Below are positions 44,846 to 56,600 of a stretch of 64,000 bases of DNA, in pieces. The stretch lies in the NCBI GenBank assembly GCA_036785325.1, contig JAXIVH010000013.1:8949483-9013482 (forward strand). Reading direction: 5' to 3'. Source of the DNA: Urophycis tenuis (taxonomy: Eukaryota; Chordata; Actinopteri; Gadiformes; Phycidae). Position 1 is the first letter of the stretch, and each line of letters opens with the position of its first letter. The notes beneath the pieces are model-generated. The model was not told the origin of the DNA. It searched no databases and saw nothing but the letters and a program-made list of their open reading frames with translations. A program made the translations under genes and the position numbers.

Positions 44846-46529
44846 TCACTTCTTCCCATAAAGGTCAGTCAATCGCCTGATGAGATAGTCCCCTGACTTG
44901 ACGGGAGGGTACTTGTCCGAGCCATCGCAGCAGGTGACGAGGAAGTCGTCATCTGGCTGTACAAAGTAAACCAGAGATTGGCGAGTACTGGAGTCGCCAG
45001 CAGGTGGCAGCAACACCCGGTGGACCTGAAAGAGGAGTTATTTATTTATACTCGAAAAGGACTACTGTATATACACAAATTAAACACACAAAGGATCCAA
45101 TACATGCCAATATGTTATTTAAAATAACAGCTAAATTTGGCAAATGTTTTTTTTTTAAAAGAAGCTTTTCTAAAAATAAAAAAAAAAGACCCACCCTCAA
45201 GTTTCATATTAGGTTCACAGTTCATAACCTTTTTCAATTAAACGCTGTAGGAAATTACAAATATCACATACATCTTTCATAATAATCTTAAGTCTGTCTT
45301 AACTGCAAGTCTGATAATCAAAGGATTTTTATATGAGAAATCAGTCAGTGGGATGCAACTTGGAGGCACTTACCTGTAGCCTTTAGGCAGTGTAAACTTT
45401 CATTTTACAATGGTTTCACATCTTTGAATGAAAATTTTAGGTTATAGATGCTGTGGTCTTATATATACCGTTTGCCGTGCAGCTGCTCATCAACCAACAC
45501 AAATAAAATGGAGAATTCAAGCGAAAGTTCAATTTAAAACGTGTTAAAAGACAAACTCACAGCTGAGATGAAGCGGTCGCTGGTCCACCGCTGCATCAAA
45601 TCAGCGACATTGATCAGGACCGTTCCTGGTATGCCCGGAGCTGTGATGAAGTCACCTGAGGGACTGAGCACCTGGAGGAAAAGTGATGTTTACTCCCACA
45701 TAAACCACATGAGACCTTGTTTAAATACCAAGGTCAGTTGCCCACTGGTACTAGTTATAGATTTGAATTGAAAGAACCCAGAACCATTCCTGCTTAAAGG
45801 AAAAATATGGGGGATATACCACAGACCGTGTGGAACACATAGAACACATTTATGATGTTTTATAAAATACTACCACTGTGATGTGACAAATACATTACAT
45901 TGGGCGTTTATTGTAAATGTATTCCTTATTTGAAAATAACTCAACTTGACTGTTTTTTTCTGCTTAGTAGGACAAATTTGCATTTATTTGCATTTCCACA
46001 ATATGTATCAAATGTGTGACTTTAGTAATGCTGTTTAAACAACTTTTTTTCAGTTTTGCTTTATGTTACAAAATATGCAAACTGAATAAAAATAAATAAC
46101 ACTGCCTCTTTGGGGAAGTCATATCCTGGGACAGTGACAAACACATGACTGTGACATCACAACCACAACAAAATGTTTAGTATGTCACTTATGCACTTAA
46201 TGATTTAAAGTCAAGCACAAAACTTTTTAAGAAAGACTTTGGGACATTTAAAGGGTTTATACCACTCGTGTCACCATGGGCTCTTATGGGTTAAGACGAG
46301 ACAGAGAAGTCTAGAGCTGAATGTTTTACTTTTGTAATAAAGACTGTACACATCTAGAATTTTCTTCTGACAGTGTCGCATGGTGGAATAAATCTGTAAT
46401 GAGTAACCTTGTGAATGTGGTTTAGCGGTGAAACCGACATGATGTTGTTGTGGCCGTGTGTGACACTGTCAACATTTTTGATCAAACATTAGCTGATCAA
46501 TGATTGGCACAATCACTGGCTCGGTGCAG

Positions 46530-46607
<78 letters not shown>

Positions 46608-46780
46608 ATGTATGTTACCTGCAAGCCTCCCACTTGGCTCTGGAAGACAAGGGTGATGCTGCCGTAGTCTGAGTGTTCCCCACAGCGTAACTGGCCCTCC
46701 TTTACCAGCTCACCTTCGACTGGCGGGTAATATAGAGAGCGCAGGGTGCTGCTGTTCTTCTCAGCTGCAACAGTTCACAA

Positions 46781-46814
<34 letters not shown>

Positions 46815-48457
46815 TGTCATCCATCTTCACCCATCAGGCCCCTTTTTTATGGGTGAATCTAGGAAGACGTACTGTAGTTATTTTTCCTTGTGTTCGGTAC
46901 CTATAATAATGTGTGCAAATGTCTTTGGAAGCATTTAGAATGCCAAAACAAGGTCCAAACTTATTTTGCTAGTGTTACCACTGTAAGCACTGGCACCTTT
47001 GGTGTATTGTTGCCTTCTTACTTTAAGGGCAAACTAAACGTAAATTGTTCATTGTTATTCAATGCTTATTATTGGATTAACTAATAACTTTCTGACAAAT
47101 TATCGTATGTCGCTTTGGATAAAAGCACCTGCTAAATGCCCTAAATGTAAATGTAATGTTAATTGGTGTACCCTTACGGTAAGGGTTACCATCTGGTGAG
47201 TGGTGCTATGAAAGCTTTCAGGTAGAGGAATATTTTTTGTTTATGCTATCATTACTTTGAGTTCTATATTTGACTATTATTACTTATAATACACAATGTT
47301 GTGTCAATGCAGATGACATACATCAGTACCAAACATACTTCCTATGTAGCGGTGTGCCTGGAGGAAGAGCTCTGGCTCCAGACCCAGACTGAGGGCCATC
47401 ACCCTCAGCACACGCAGGGTCAGCTCGCGACACCGCTGGAAGAAAGCTACCTTGCTGTCTCTGAATGCAGGCGAGGGCCAATTCTACGAAGGGCGAGGAA
47501 GGTAAACACCATTAGAAAGGACGACTTGATTTTTACACCAATGTATTGCTTCAGGCCACCCCTTCCTGTCACATGGTGTAGATGTTAAAGATGCTTACTA
47601 TGTCACTACGAAGAGACACCACGGTGTATGTTTCTTTTAAATCCCCCGGACGATGTGGATTCAACCTGATGTCATACATGTGTGTTAGAACATTTAGGAT
47701 AACAATACCAAATACAATTATAACAAAAAACAGGTAGGCCTAAGTTGTGGCAATTATCCCCACCGTTCAGCCTCTAAAGAGAGCCAGCCATGGTTACGAT
47801 TATCGGGAACATCTTGTCTGCTGAAAGGTAACTTAATCTCTTCTGGTTGGAGAAAAAACGCCCTGGAGATGTCCATAACTTTTTCAACCTTTAAACACAA
47901 AAAGCAATACAGCAATTACAGTACGTCCATCCGACATGGTTCCTTAGTCGTAGTTAGCCTACTTTGTGAAACTCCGGTCCATCTTGCATTGTGAGGTGGA
48001 ATTCAGGATTTCAGTTGTTTGTTTGTTCACCTTTTCAACACTTGACAAGATGACGTATGGACAACTTTCTGACTGTGAAGCGTACCACGACTTTGGAACA
48101 CTGAACAAGTTAACCTTCACTTTATTGACAGAAAGTTGCTCATGACCAACTTTGATTTTCGTGAAACCAAAGGCATGCCGAAGCAAAGATGACCCAAGCT
48201 GTCCGTAGTGGTGCAATATCGGTGACTTTACGTCGAATAGACGACCAAATCACAACCAAATCAGCATCCCCGGTTGAAAACTATTTCCCGAGGCTGGCAC
48301 TTACCTCTTCTTGTGTGATCCCAGTATTCTTTAGATAAACAAAACCAATTTCTGTAAAAGAGGATTTGAATTGCTGGCCCAAGTCGACAAGGTGCTCGTC
48401 TGGAACATCATTATCTCCCAGGTTGTACGGGCTAAAATCTATTAGTGGTATGCTCAT
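44846..48457 (-). CDS. Isopenicillin-N-synthase-like 2-oxoglutarate/Fe(II) dioxygenase, copy A
   Basis: Seven exons: 48305-48457, 47764-47888, 47599-47665, 47339-47483, 46619-46764, 45561-45671, 44846-45025; 309 codons, 308 aa. The N-terminal DIOX_N-type half starts MSIPLIDFSPYNL, with FVYLKNTGI and HGWLSLEAER. The catalytic double-stranded beta-helix follows. Iron ligands are visible as His194 and Asp196 (HSDYGSITL) and distal His251 (VHRV). The 2-oxoglutarate-binding pair is Arg264/Ser266 (TRQSLVYF). RPGDLKE is another family motif. All splice sites are GT-AG and all phases agree. The family is cytosolic and oxidises small molecules; it is common in plants, fungi and bacteria, and I know no mammalian orthologue. 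The substrate is unknown. Copies B and C lie in tandem on the same strand. Confidence 0.88.
46531..46606. repeat. (TG)n microsatellite in copy A intron 5
   Basis: A TG run directly downstream (transcript sense) of exon 5. Copy B has the same repeat in the same intron; copy C does not. Confidence 0.9.
47095..47160 (+). repeat. L2/SINE 3'-tail fragment
   Basis: gtcgctttggataaaagcacctgctaaatgccctaaatgtaaatg lies in the intron between exons 4 and 5 of dioxygenase copy A. It is nearly identical to the end of the L2 element at 60405-60463. Only the tail is present. Confidence 0.8.
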
Positions 48458-50100
48458 TTTTAATGAATCGATATGCAAGCTATGCAACGGAGAAGGGTCC
48501 GACTGCAGAAGTCCTCTTGGTCCCTTCAGTTATGTAAACTGGGGTGGGGGCGGAACAATCAATGACCCCACTTCTGTTGGCCAAGGGTTAGAATTAGGTA
48601 GAGTATAGAGAGAAAAAAGGACTCTCTCTAAAGGACTCTAGAATTAGGATGCGGACGAATGAGTAGGCCTACGTCGCCTTCTTTACTACAGTAAAGTCTC
48701 GAAAAAGGCGAGTAGGCCTACAATCTTTTTCTTCAAGATTTACTTTTTGAAGATATTGGCGTTGAAATCTGCGACAAACATTGATGTTAAAATTGTTTTT
48801 ACACCACACGCACAGCATGTGCGTGTGGTGTAAAAAGATGGGGAAAAACGTGACACTAATTTGTCGCGTCAGAGCTATGCATTTTACACCATGTTTTACA
48901 CCAGCGGAGACGCGAATATGCGTCATTTTGCCAATTATAATCATGCCGGCGAAAATGACATATGAACGACTAAACCTACATAGCCTTGTGAAGACGCTAT
49001 TATGCCCTGTCCTTTCACCCAAATATCTTATAAAGGATTCAATTGTATAAAATCCTTTAAATACACAATATGTTAAAGCACCCTTGGTCACCTGTAAATG
49101 TGAGTAGTTTCTTGAGATTTTTGGTCAGAATGTTAAAAATCTACTACTATTGCACTATTTCACGTTTTAACAATTTACCAGGTGTAATGGAAAATGAGCA
49201 GCCCTTTATGAAGTCTGTGTTTTGTGCATGATCTCCCCCAACATGATTTATGTATTGTTCCCTTTTACATTTTATGTTTAGCCTCATCTATGCGCGAACC
49301 CTTGGCAGTGACGAACACCTGGATGTGCCTGCCATGGCTGGCCCTTGACCCATATCAGGGACTTGGAGGCCAAGGATCATCCTGACCCTCACCCCCTTTC
49401 TGGTAACATCTGGGGTCAGTTTGCTTAGGTTCTCATTATTTGGGCCTACCTGAGGCCTTCTGATGCTGAACATGACCGACACCAGTGACAGTTGGCCGCA
49501 CTAGTGGACCCCTACTCCATACTCCCGAAGTGGTTTGGTCTACGGTAAATCTAAAGTCTCTGCTGGCTGCCCTGAGAGTTCCAGAGCAAACAAAGACTCT
49601 TTGTGTGGCAAAATAGGATAGAGCATGAAGGGGCGTTGTGGTTATCTCTGGGACAAGTGGTATTTCAGTATCTCCTCAGGGTCAACTGGGATCCACAGAC
49701 GTCCACCATGCAAACCTGCCCTTTGTTTACCTTACCATAAAAAAGGGGTCCACCAACAGTACTTGGCGTGCACTTCTCTGTCATCTTTGCATCTTTCCAT
49801 AAATATTCTAACAGTTTCCAAAGACTGGTTGACTCTTCATCGACTCCTGTGTACACCTCGCCCGACCTCACATAGGAATTCAGAAAAGTCCCACGTCACA
49901 GGCCGCCTAAGTAAAACCTGGACTTTGCCCACAAGGACATATTGTACATATGTACAGTTGTACATACCTTTGGATATATACAAGTTTTCCAGAATAAATC
50001 TAATTAATTAGCCTATAGCCTAGTTGTTTATTCTAGGTTGCTTAAATCAACTGCCTTGATTAATGTGTTAAGCTTCAATTGCCCTCCATCTGGGTTGACA
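48458..50100. other. Upstream region of dioxygenase copy A and intergenic sequence
   Basis: Contains the copy A promoter and a perfect hairpin at 48796-48836. Otherwise I see AT-rich sequence with no supported gene; ORFs at 48669-49091 and 49625-50011 lack family resemblance. Confidence 0.5.
48796..48836. repeat. Perfect hairpin with 18-bp arms
   Basis: tttttacaccacacgcac (48796-48813), loop agcat, then the exact reverse complement at 48819-48836. The phrase ttttacacca occurs twice more just downstream (about 48890-48905). Confidence 0.75.
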
Positions 50101-51097
50101 TTGTTCTACTTTAAAGTAACTCTTATGTGAGCAGATGGGATTATAAAGTGTGATTTAAATATAAGCGCCATCAACTAGTTGGGTATTTATGAATATAGTG
50201 CTTGGAAAGGCCGCCACCAAGTGGCAATCTCTTGGAACTGCAACAAAGCAAACAGCCTATACCAACACAATTACGGTTTTTTTTCTCCAGAAAGTGGAGT
50301 GAGGACATATCCACTTCACTTGTAATTCAGACATTCTTGTACTCCTTAGGCGCTTTTAGTTTGCCAGGCTATAATTGATAAACATTGCAGTTCATGAAAA
50401 GGTTTTTTTTCATGTTTTTTTTTAACGGTTTAATTAAGTTAGGAAGCCTCGGATGTTTCAAAAGCACCTCGGCAGTTAAACACGGCCCCCATCAGTTAAG
50501 AGAAAAAGACAGGCATGCTCAAATTCGAAGCATTTGACGTAACAATGACGGATGCACAAAACCGCAATCTGATTACTTAACATTTTTGTGTATTCAACGT
50601 CCAAAATTATTTGGAGTCTTACTAATCATACTTTTATATTCTCCAATGTGAGCTATGTGAGTAACTTTATTTAGTGTATTTAGTCATCACTGTTTGAATT
50701 AAGGTTATAAATTATTGTAAAAAAATAATGTGGACGTAATTTTGGTGATAAGAGTGATGAAGGCCAGATATATAGGCCTTTAGGCAACGTGATGAATTTT
50801 ATTCACATTTCATTCGAAGGCTTATTCCCAAATATACCAATAGCCATGATGATATGACCAAATGTTTTTGTCTAAAATATCATGTAGCTGGAATGTCAGA
50901 AAGGTATAGGCTGTGCACAAGGGCAATCTTTTGCGAGACAATGATGAAGGATGGCTGACCACAGGACCACTCCACCTCCATAATGGCAGTAGGACAAAAA
51001 AGTTAACTTTGTTAGCTTTTTCTTTGAAGATCAAGTGATACAGAAGATGTATATATTGGCAAACATTGGAAATGTCCACTTCTTCCCATAAAGGTCC
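50100..51097. other. Left part of duplication unit B, lacking the PNPLA exon
   Basis: Matches to unit A occur at 50110-50280 and 50330-50560 (tactccttaggcgc, gaagcctcggatgtttca, ggcccccatcagttaagag). The position where units A and C carry a PNPLA exon is missing here. No gene is seen. Confidence 0.55.
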
Positions 51098-51480
51098 TTT
51101 AAAGGGATATTCCGCCATTTTTGGAAATAAGCTAATTTTCCACCTTCCCTCGAGCAAAACAATCGATCTTCACCCTTTTCCCGTTCATCCAGCCGTTCTG
51201 TGAGTCTGGCAGTAGAACTTTTAGCTGTAGCGTAGCATAGATCATTGAATTGGATTAGACCATTGGCATCTCGCCTGCTTAGAAGTGACTACGATTTCCG
51301 GAATTTTTCCCATTTAAAACTTGTCTCTTCTCAAGTTTGAAAGTGCAATAAGACCGACGGAAAATGAAACGTGGCGATTTTCTAGGCTGATTTTACCCGG
51401 AACTATACTCTCATTCTGGCGTAATAATCAAGGAAATTTGCAAAGGTACCATGGGCGCAGTGATATGACGCAGCGCCTCA

Positions 51481-51538
51481 ATAGTCCCTGTAGGCTTCTT
51501 ACGGCAATATATTGCCGGAAGAAGCCTACAGGGACTAT
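51481..51538. repeat. Near-perfect palindrome, about 28-bp arms
   Basis: atagtccctgtaggcttctt at 51481 is mirrored by aagaagcctacagggactat ending at 51538, with a gcaatatattgc-type centre. It sits inside the foldback element. Confidence 0.85.
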
Positions 51539-51561
51539 TTAGGCGATAGTCTCAATAGACT

Positions 51562-51623
51562 ACCGGTAATAGCAGGTAATCACGTTGGTTGTACAACCAA
51601 CGTGATTACCTGCTATTACCGGT
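51562..51623. repeat. 62-bp perfect palindrome, no loop
   Basis: Arms at 51562-51592 and 51593-51623 are exact reverse complements, centred on gttgtacaac. A sequence like this can extrude a cruciform. Confidence 0.9.
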
Positions 51624-51734
51624 GGTATACCGGGACTATACTTTGAGGCGCGTCATATCACTGCGCCCATGGTACCTTTGCAACTTTCCTTGATTTTTAC
51701 GCCAGAATGAGAGTATAGTTCTGGGTTACTTTCA

Positions 51735-51946
51735 CCCCACACACAAAACACAGTGCACACAGTGAGTTTTGGAGTGCACTCTTATCAATGACAAGATGCC
51801 TTAAATGGCAAAAAAAAATCTGTCGAATAACTTTTAAAATAACACAAAATGTCCACAAATGTTAGATATAAGTCGAGGCCAGGTCTCTGTTGGCAAATCT
51901 TTCCTGTTGCAAACTTTGCTCAAACTATTACTACTACTACTACTAG

Positions 51947-51979
<33 letters not shown>

Positions 51980-52160
51980 AGACAGGCCCGCTTGATTATG
52001 ATGTTAGTTTCGTGTATAGTGTGCTTGAAAAAAATATCTAACATTTGTGGACATTTTGTGTTATTTTACAAGTTATTTGACAGGTGTTTTTGCTATTTAA
52101 AGCATCTTGTCATTGATAAGACTGCACTCCAAAACTCTGTGTTGTGTGTATGGCAAGTGG
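51735..52160. mobile_element. Second foldback element with about 130-bp inverted arms
   Basis: The left arm (about 51738-51872) and right arm (about 52030-52158) are inverted copies with scattered mismatches. They share gagttttggagtgca, tcttatcaatgacaagatg, caaaatgtccacaaatg and ttagatat. The centre holds a (CTA)n run (about 51930-51979). It directly abuts the previous foldback element, and no coding capacity is seen. Confidence 0.75.
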
Positions 52161-52296
52161 TGATTATAGCAGAATAAAAGAGCATAGACGTTTATTTCTG
52201 AATTACGTGAATCAGTTTATGGGTCTGTTCATCTTATTCGTCATACTTTTATTTCACTACTCCCTTTAAGACAGTAATGCAAACGGAATATGGTAT

Positions 52297-53491
52297 TTAT
52301 TGGCAAGAATAGGAAAGGCTCGCGGTATGGTCATCATAGCGATCATTGAGAAAGTCCCCTGCCTTGACGGGAGGGTACTTGTCCGAGCCATCGCAGCAGG
52401 TGATGAGGCTGTCGTTATCTGGCTGTACAAAGTAAACCAGAGACTGACGAGTACTGAAGTCACCAGCAGGTGGCAGCAACACCCGGTGGACCTGAAAGAC
52501 AAGTAATTAAACTGTTTGAAACACAATTCAAAAGGAATACAGCATATACAAATGAAACACACGATGTGACTGAATAATGCATCCAATACATGCCAATCAA
52601 TACATATCTTGTTTAAAATGACAATGGCTATATTTGGTAAATGTTACAATTTGACAAAAGTATTGAGAAAATGACGGCTTGTACACTCGTACGCGTTTCT
52701 AACAAACCAGCCACCCTCAAGTTTCCAATTAGGCTCAAAGATTGCAGACATCTTTCAGATTGATCTTGTTTTAATGTGACAATGTCCTCTATTTCACCAC
52801 TGTATCGGACTATCAAATTTATTTCAGTGGGATGCAACTTGCTGCTTGAAGGAAGTGTGAACCTATTGTTTTATTCGAATTATGGTCTTGATTTTTTGGA
52901 GGTGAATGAATTCATAATTTACATTTCAGCATATTTTTGCCAGAGAGATGCCGTGCAGCTGCTTGTAAGCCAACAAAAAGAAAATAATAAAATCAAACAA
53001 ACATTGAATTTAAAACGTGGTCAAAGACAAACTCACAGCTGAGATGAAGCGGTCGCTGGTCCACCGCTGCATCAAATCAGCGACATTGATCAGGACCGTT
53101 CCTGGTATGCCCGGAGCTGTGATGAAGTCACCTGAGGGACTGAGCACCTGGAGGAAAGTGGACCAAGGCTGAAAGTAAGGTTTACTCCAGAAACCACTTA
53201 CACATTTCTTCCCAATCAGTATTGTTTTTATCTTGTTTGAATAGTCCCTGGCAATGGTTTTAGATTTTAATTTAAAACAAAACAGAGAAGTCTACAGCTG
53301 AAATTCTATGAATTTCCTTTTGCTTAAGGAATTATATGGTTAATGATTTATATCCCTAATCAGTAACCCTGGGAATGTGGTTTAGTGTTGAAACTGACTT
53401 GATGTTCTTCAGGGTGTGACTTTTGAGCCCTCATCATACACATACACACCTTGTTGATCAGCTGGCTCAGTGCAAAGGTGTGTGGTGTGTG

Positions 53492-53587
<96 letters not shown>

Positions 53588-55418
53588 TACCTGCAAGCCT
53601 CCCACTTGGCTCTGGAAGACAAGGGTGATGCTGCCGAAGTCTGAGTGTTCCCCACAGCGTACCTGGCCCTCCTTCACCAGCTCACCTTCGACTGGCGGGT
53701 AATATAGAGAGCGCAGGGAGCTGCTGTTCTTCTCAGCTGCGACAGCACATAACAACAACATCTTCACCATTCAGGCCCCTTTTTTATGGGTGAATCTAGG
53801 TACTTATAGCCTTACCCTACTGATCATTTATCTAAGAACTGCAGCCCAAATCAGCCCTTATCCATGAAGCCGTGAGGCACAGCTGCTGTTTTTACTGGCA
53901 CCTTTGGCAAATTTTTGCCTTCTTACTTATAGGACAAACTAAACTTACATATTGGTAATTATTAGTTAATTCTAAGTATTGCATTAACTAATGTCAATTG
54001 ATGTACCTTATGGTAAATGGGTACATCTTGTGAGTGGTGCTACAAAAACACATTTTCAGGCACAGAATGTCAATGCTAAAAACATTAGAATATTTTTTGC
54101 TTGTGCTATCAATATTTTGAGATCTATATTTGACTATTATTACTTAATACACAATGTTGTGTCAATGCAGATGACATACATCAGTACCAAACATACTTCC
54201 TATGTAGCGGTGTGCCTGGAGGAAGAGCTCTGGCTCCAGACCCAGACTGAGGGCCATCACCCTCAGCACACGCAGGGTCAGCTCACGACACCGCTGGAAG
54301 AAAGCTAGGTTGCTGTCCTTGAATGCAGGCGAGGGCCAATTCTAGGAGGGGCGAGGAAGGTAAACACCATTAGACAGACTAGCACTCCACTCAAATACCT
54401 CAGGCTATTTGATTTTCACCCCAATGCATTGTTACACTTTGTAGATGTTAAAGATGCTTACTTCATCATCAAGAAGATACGCTGCGGTGAATGATTCTTT
54501 TAAATCTCCTGGACGACGTGGATTAAACCTGTCATATATGTATGTCATAACATTTATAGGACATTCATAATAACAATATCCAAAATGATTATGACATAAG
54601 CCAGTCCAGTAGGCTTGAGTTGTGGCAATTATCCCAACCTTTCCATCTCTGAAGCGAGCCAGCCATGGTTACAATATTTGGCTAAATTTTGTCTGCTGAA
54701 AGGTAACTTCTTCTCAACTGGTTGGAGAAAAAACGTCTTGGAGATGTCCATAACTTGTTCAACCTTAAAACACAAAAAGCAATACGTTGAACTTGGTTCC
54801 TTATTCACAGTTAGTTTAACTTACCACGTAAAATGATGCCATTTTGTGAATTTCAGTTGTTTGCTTTTTCAAACTATTAGTATTATGACAAAAACAACAG
54901 TTTTGGTAGGTGTCTTCAGATATAAAAGTTTAAATCCTTTTAACACTTTGAAATCACGTTTAAAAGTTGACTTATTGACAACTTTCTGCCAGTAAGTCTG
55001 TGAAGCATCCACTCACTTGAACAAGTTAACCTTCACATTATTGACAGAAAGTTGCTCATACATGACCAACGTTGATTTTCGTGAAACCAAAGGCATGCCG
55101 AAGCAAAGATGACCCAAGCTGTCCGTAGTGGCGCAATATTGATGACTTAACGTCTTAAAATAGAACCAGATAGGACATAGGCTACAATTGTGACTTTGAT
55201 CTCTACGTCATCTGGCGGCTATCTGCATCCCCGGCTGAAAACTATTTCCTGAGGCTGGCGCTTACCTCTTCTTGTGTGATCCCAGTGTTCTTCAGATAAA
55301 CAAAACCAATTTCAGTAAAAGAGGATTTGAATTGCCGTCCCAAGTCGACAAGGTGCTCGTCTGGAACATTATTCTCTCCCAGGTTGTACGGGCTAAAATC
55401 TATCAGTGGTATGCTCAT
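52297..55418 (-). CDS. Isopenicillin-N-synthase-like 2-oxoglutarate/Fe(II) dioxygenase, copy B
   Basis: Seven exons: 55266-55418, 54639-54763, 54462-54528, 54197-54341, 53591-53736, 53037-53147, 52297-52491; 314 codons, 313 aa. The frame, phases and exon lengths equal those of copy A except for a longer last exon. All catalytic elements are kept: HSDFGSITL (iron His/Asp), VHRV (distal His) and TRQSLVYF. The centre differs more than exons 4-6 do: exon 2 reads NLAKYCNHGWLASEMER where A has DVPDNRNHGWLSLEAER, and exon 3 ends AAYLLDDE. The C-terminus ends GDFLNDRYDDH and then a 10-residue tail not shared with A or C, which end LTDLYGKK. It appears functional by sequence. Confidence 0.86.
53492..53583. 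repeat. (TG)n microsatellite in copy B intron 5
   Basis: A TG run at the same intronic place as in copy A, adjacent to exon 5. Confidence 0.9.
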
Positions 55419-55548
55419 TTTTTATGAATCGATATGCAAGCTATGCATCAGAGAAGGGTCCAACTGCAGAAGTCCTCATGAGTCTGTTACTTATTTAAGC
55501 CGGTAGGGTTAAGTAACCCCCCCCCCTCCCTTCTCAGGCCCCAGTTAT

Positions 55549-55572
55549 GTTAGCCAATGGGATTAGTAGTAG
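55549..55572 (-). promoter_or_regulatory. Conserved CCAAT-containing promoter element, copy B
   Basis: gttagccaatgggattagtagtag about 130 bp before the copy B start. The same string occurs about 116 bp before the copy C start (63879-63902). It contains CCAAT on the plus strand, i.e. an inverted CCAAT box relative to the gene. Copy A has only a diverged version (gttggccaaggg near 48576). Confidence 0.5.
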
Positions 55573-56600
55573 GAGCCGGACAAATGACCTATGTAATTTT
55601 GAGGCCTGTCATTCAAACACCAGCAGCGTTAGACCAGCTGTGGTTGTAGGTCTATCAAATATTTACAAGGTTTGATCCATGTTTCAATGAATATATCTAC
55701 ATATCTGTAGTTCAGCACCATCCCCGTCAGTGAAGAGAAAGACACGCATGTTTGTTTTGGAAAGCAATTACTTAAACACTGATGGGTGCCATAGTTAAAA
55801 CAGCTATTTAATTGCTTTACATATTTACATACTTAAATGCCCATATTTAAATGTCCACATTTACATATTTTAATGTCCTACATATTAAAATGTCCTTTGG
55901 AGTCAAGTCTGATAAATCATCAAGTTTTTTGTGTTGTCTTATGTCTACATGTGAGCAACAATGTGTGTGGCTTTAGTGCGTTTCATGCAAAATAATTACG
56001 CCAACAATTCAAAGTAATAATCAAGTATTAGCCTGTACATCAGCCGCTGATGTACGGGCTAATCCACTAGCCTCTAACACTAACACCACTACTGGCACAA
56101 GCCTTGGGATGACTCGCCCAACCGGTAAGAATGTCTCGACAGGATAATGTTTATCACACATTGACTGTGAACTCTTACTAGTGTCGTATGATGCTTTTTG
56201 AGCACTGGGACTCTGTTAACATTTGTAAATCTCTGGCTTTGTTGAACCGATGCTGAGTATGGAGTCTACCCATGTTTGTTTTGGTTAGCTTTGCCACACA
56301 GCTCATTAAACTTTAATCATTGACCATGCCTTTTATGTTTTATTAGGGGTAATATCAGTTAATCATTTAATATGAAGATGTCCGCTGCATCACGGTGTGA
56401 GTCCGGATAAATGTGTTGACTGTTTTGCTGTAATGTTTAATTGGTTTTAGGCCATATAACATGGGAGGTGCTTAAATTTAAGTTACATATAAGCCTGTGG
56501 GAGTGCTGAAGTCATGGGGATCAGTAATTAGAAAGAAACTGGAAGCTATACAGGGGTTTTGAATGTGTTAATAGGGACTTTAATTGTTTTTTTTGTTTGT
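55573..56600. other. Intergenic sequence between copy B and the L1-like element
   Basis: AT-rich. A stretch at about 55705-55790 (ccccgtcagtgaagagaaagacacgcatgtttg, gaaagcaatt) resembles unit A at 44636-44700, so it is another duplication remnant. A 17-bp-arm inverted repeat lies at 56028-56062. No gene is seen. Confidence 0.5.
56028..56062. repeat. Inverted repeat, 17-bp arms
   Basis: ttagcctgtacatcagc at 56028-56044 and its reverse complement (one mismatch) at 56046-56062, with a single-base centre. Confidence 0.75.

Larger units (their letters stand above)
51098..51730. mobile_element. Teleost foldback DNA transposon (TTAA-type), right arm truncated
   Basis: It starts ctttaaagggatattccgcc, a terminal sequence I recognise from an abundant fish non-autonomous foldback element. 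An inner arm at about 51388-51480 (aactatactctcattctggcg ... cgcagtgatatgacgc) returns inverted at about 51643-51727. Between the arms lie two further hairpins, including a 62-bp perfect palindrome. The outer right part is missing. No transposase is encoded. Confidence 0.75.

Noticed and set aside
48669..49091. Minus-strand ORF of 140 codons upstream of dioxygenase copy A
   Set aside because: No resemblance to a family, and it spans an inverted repeat; treated as chance.
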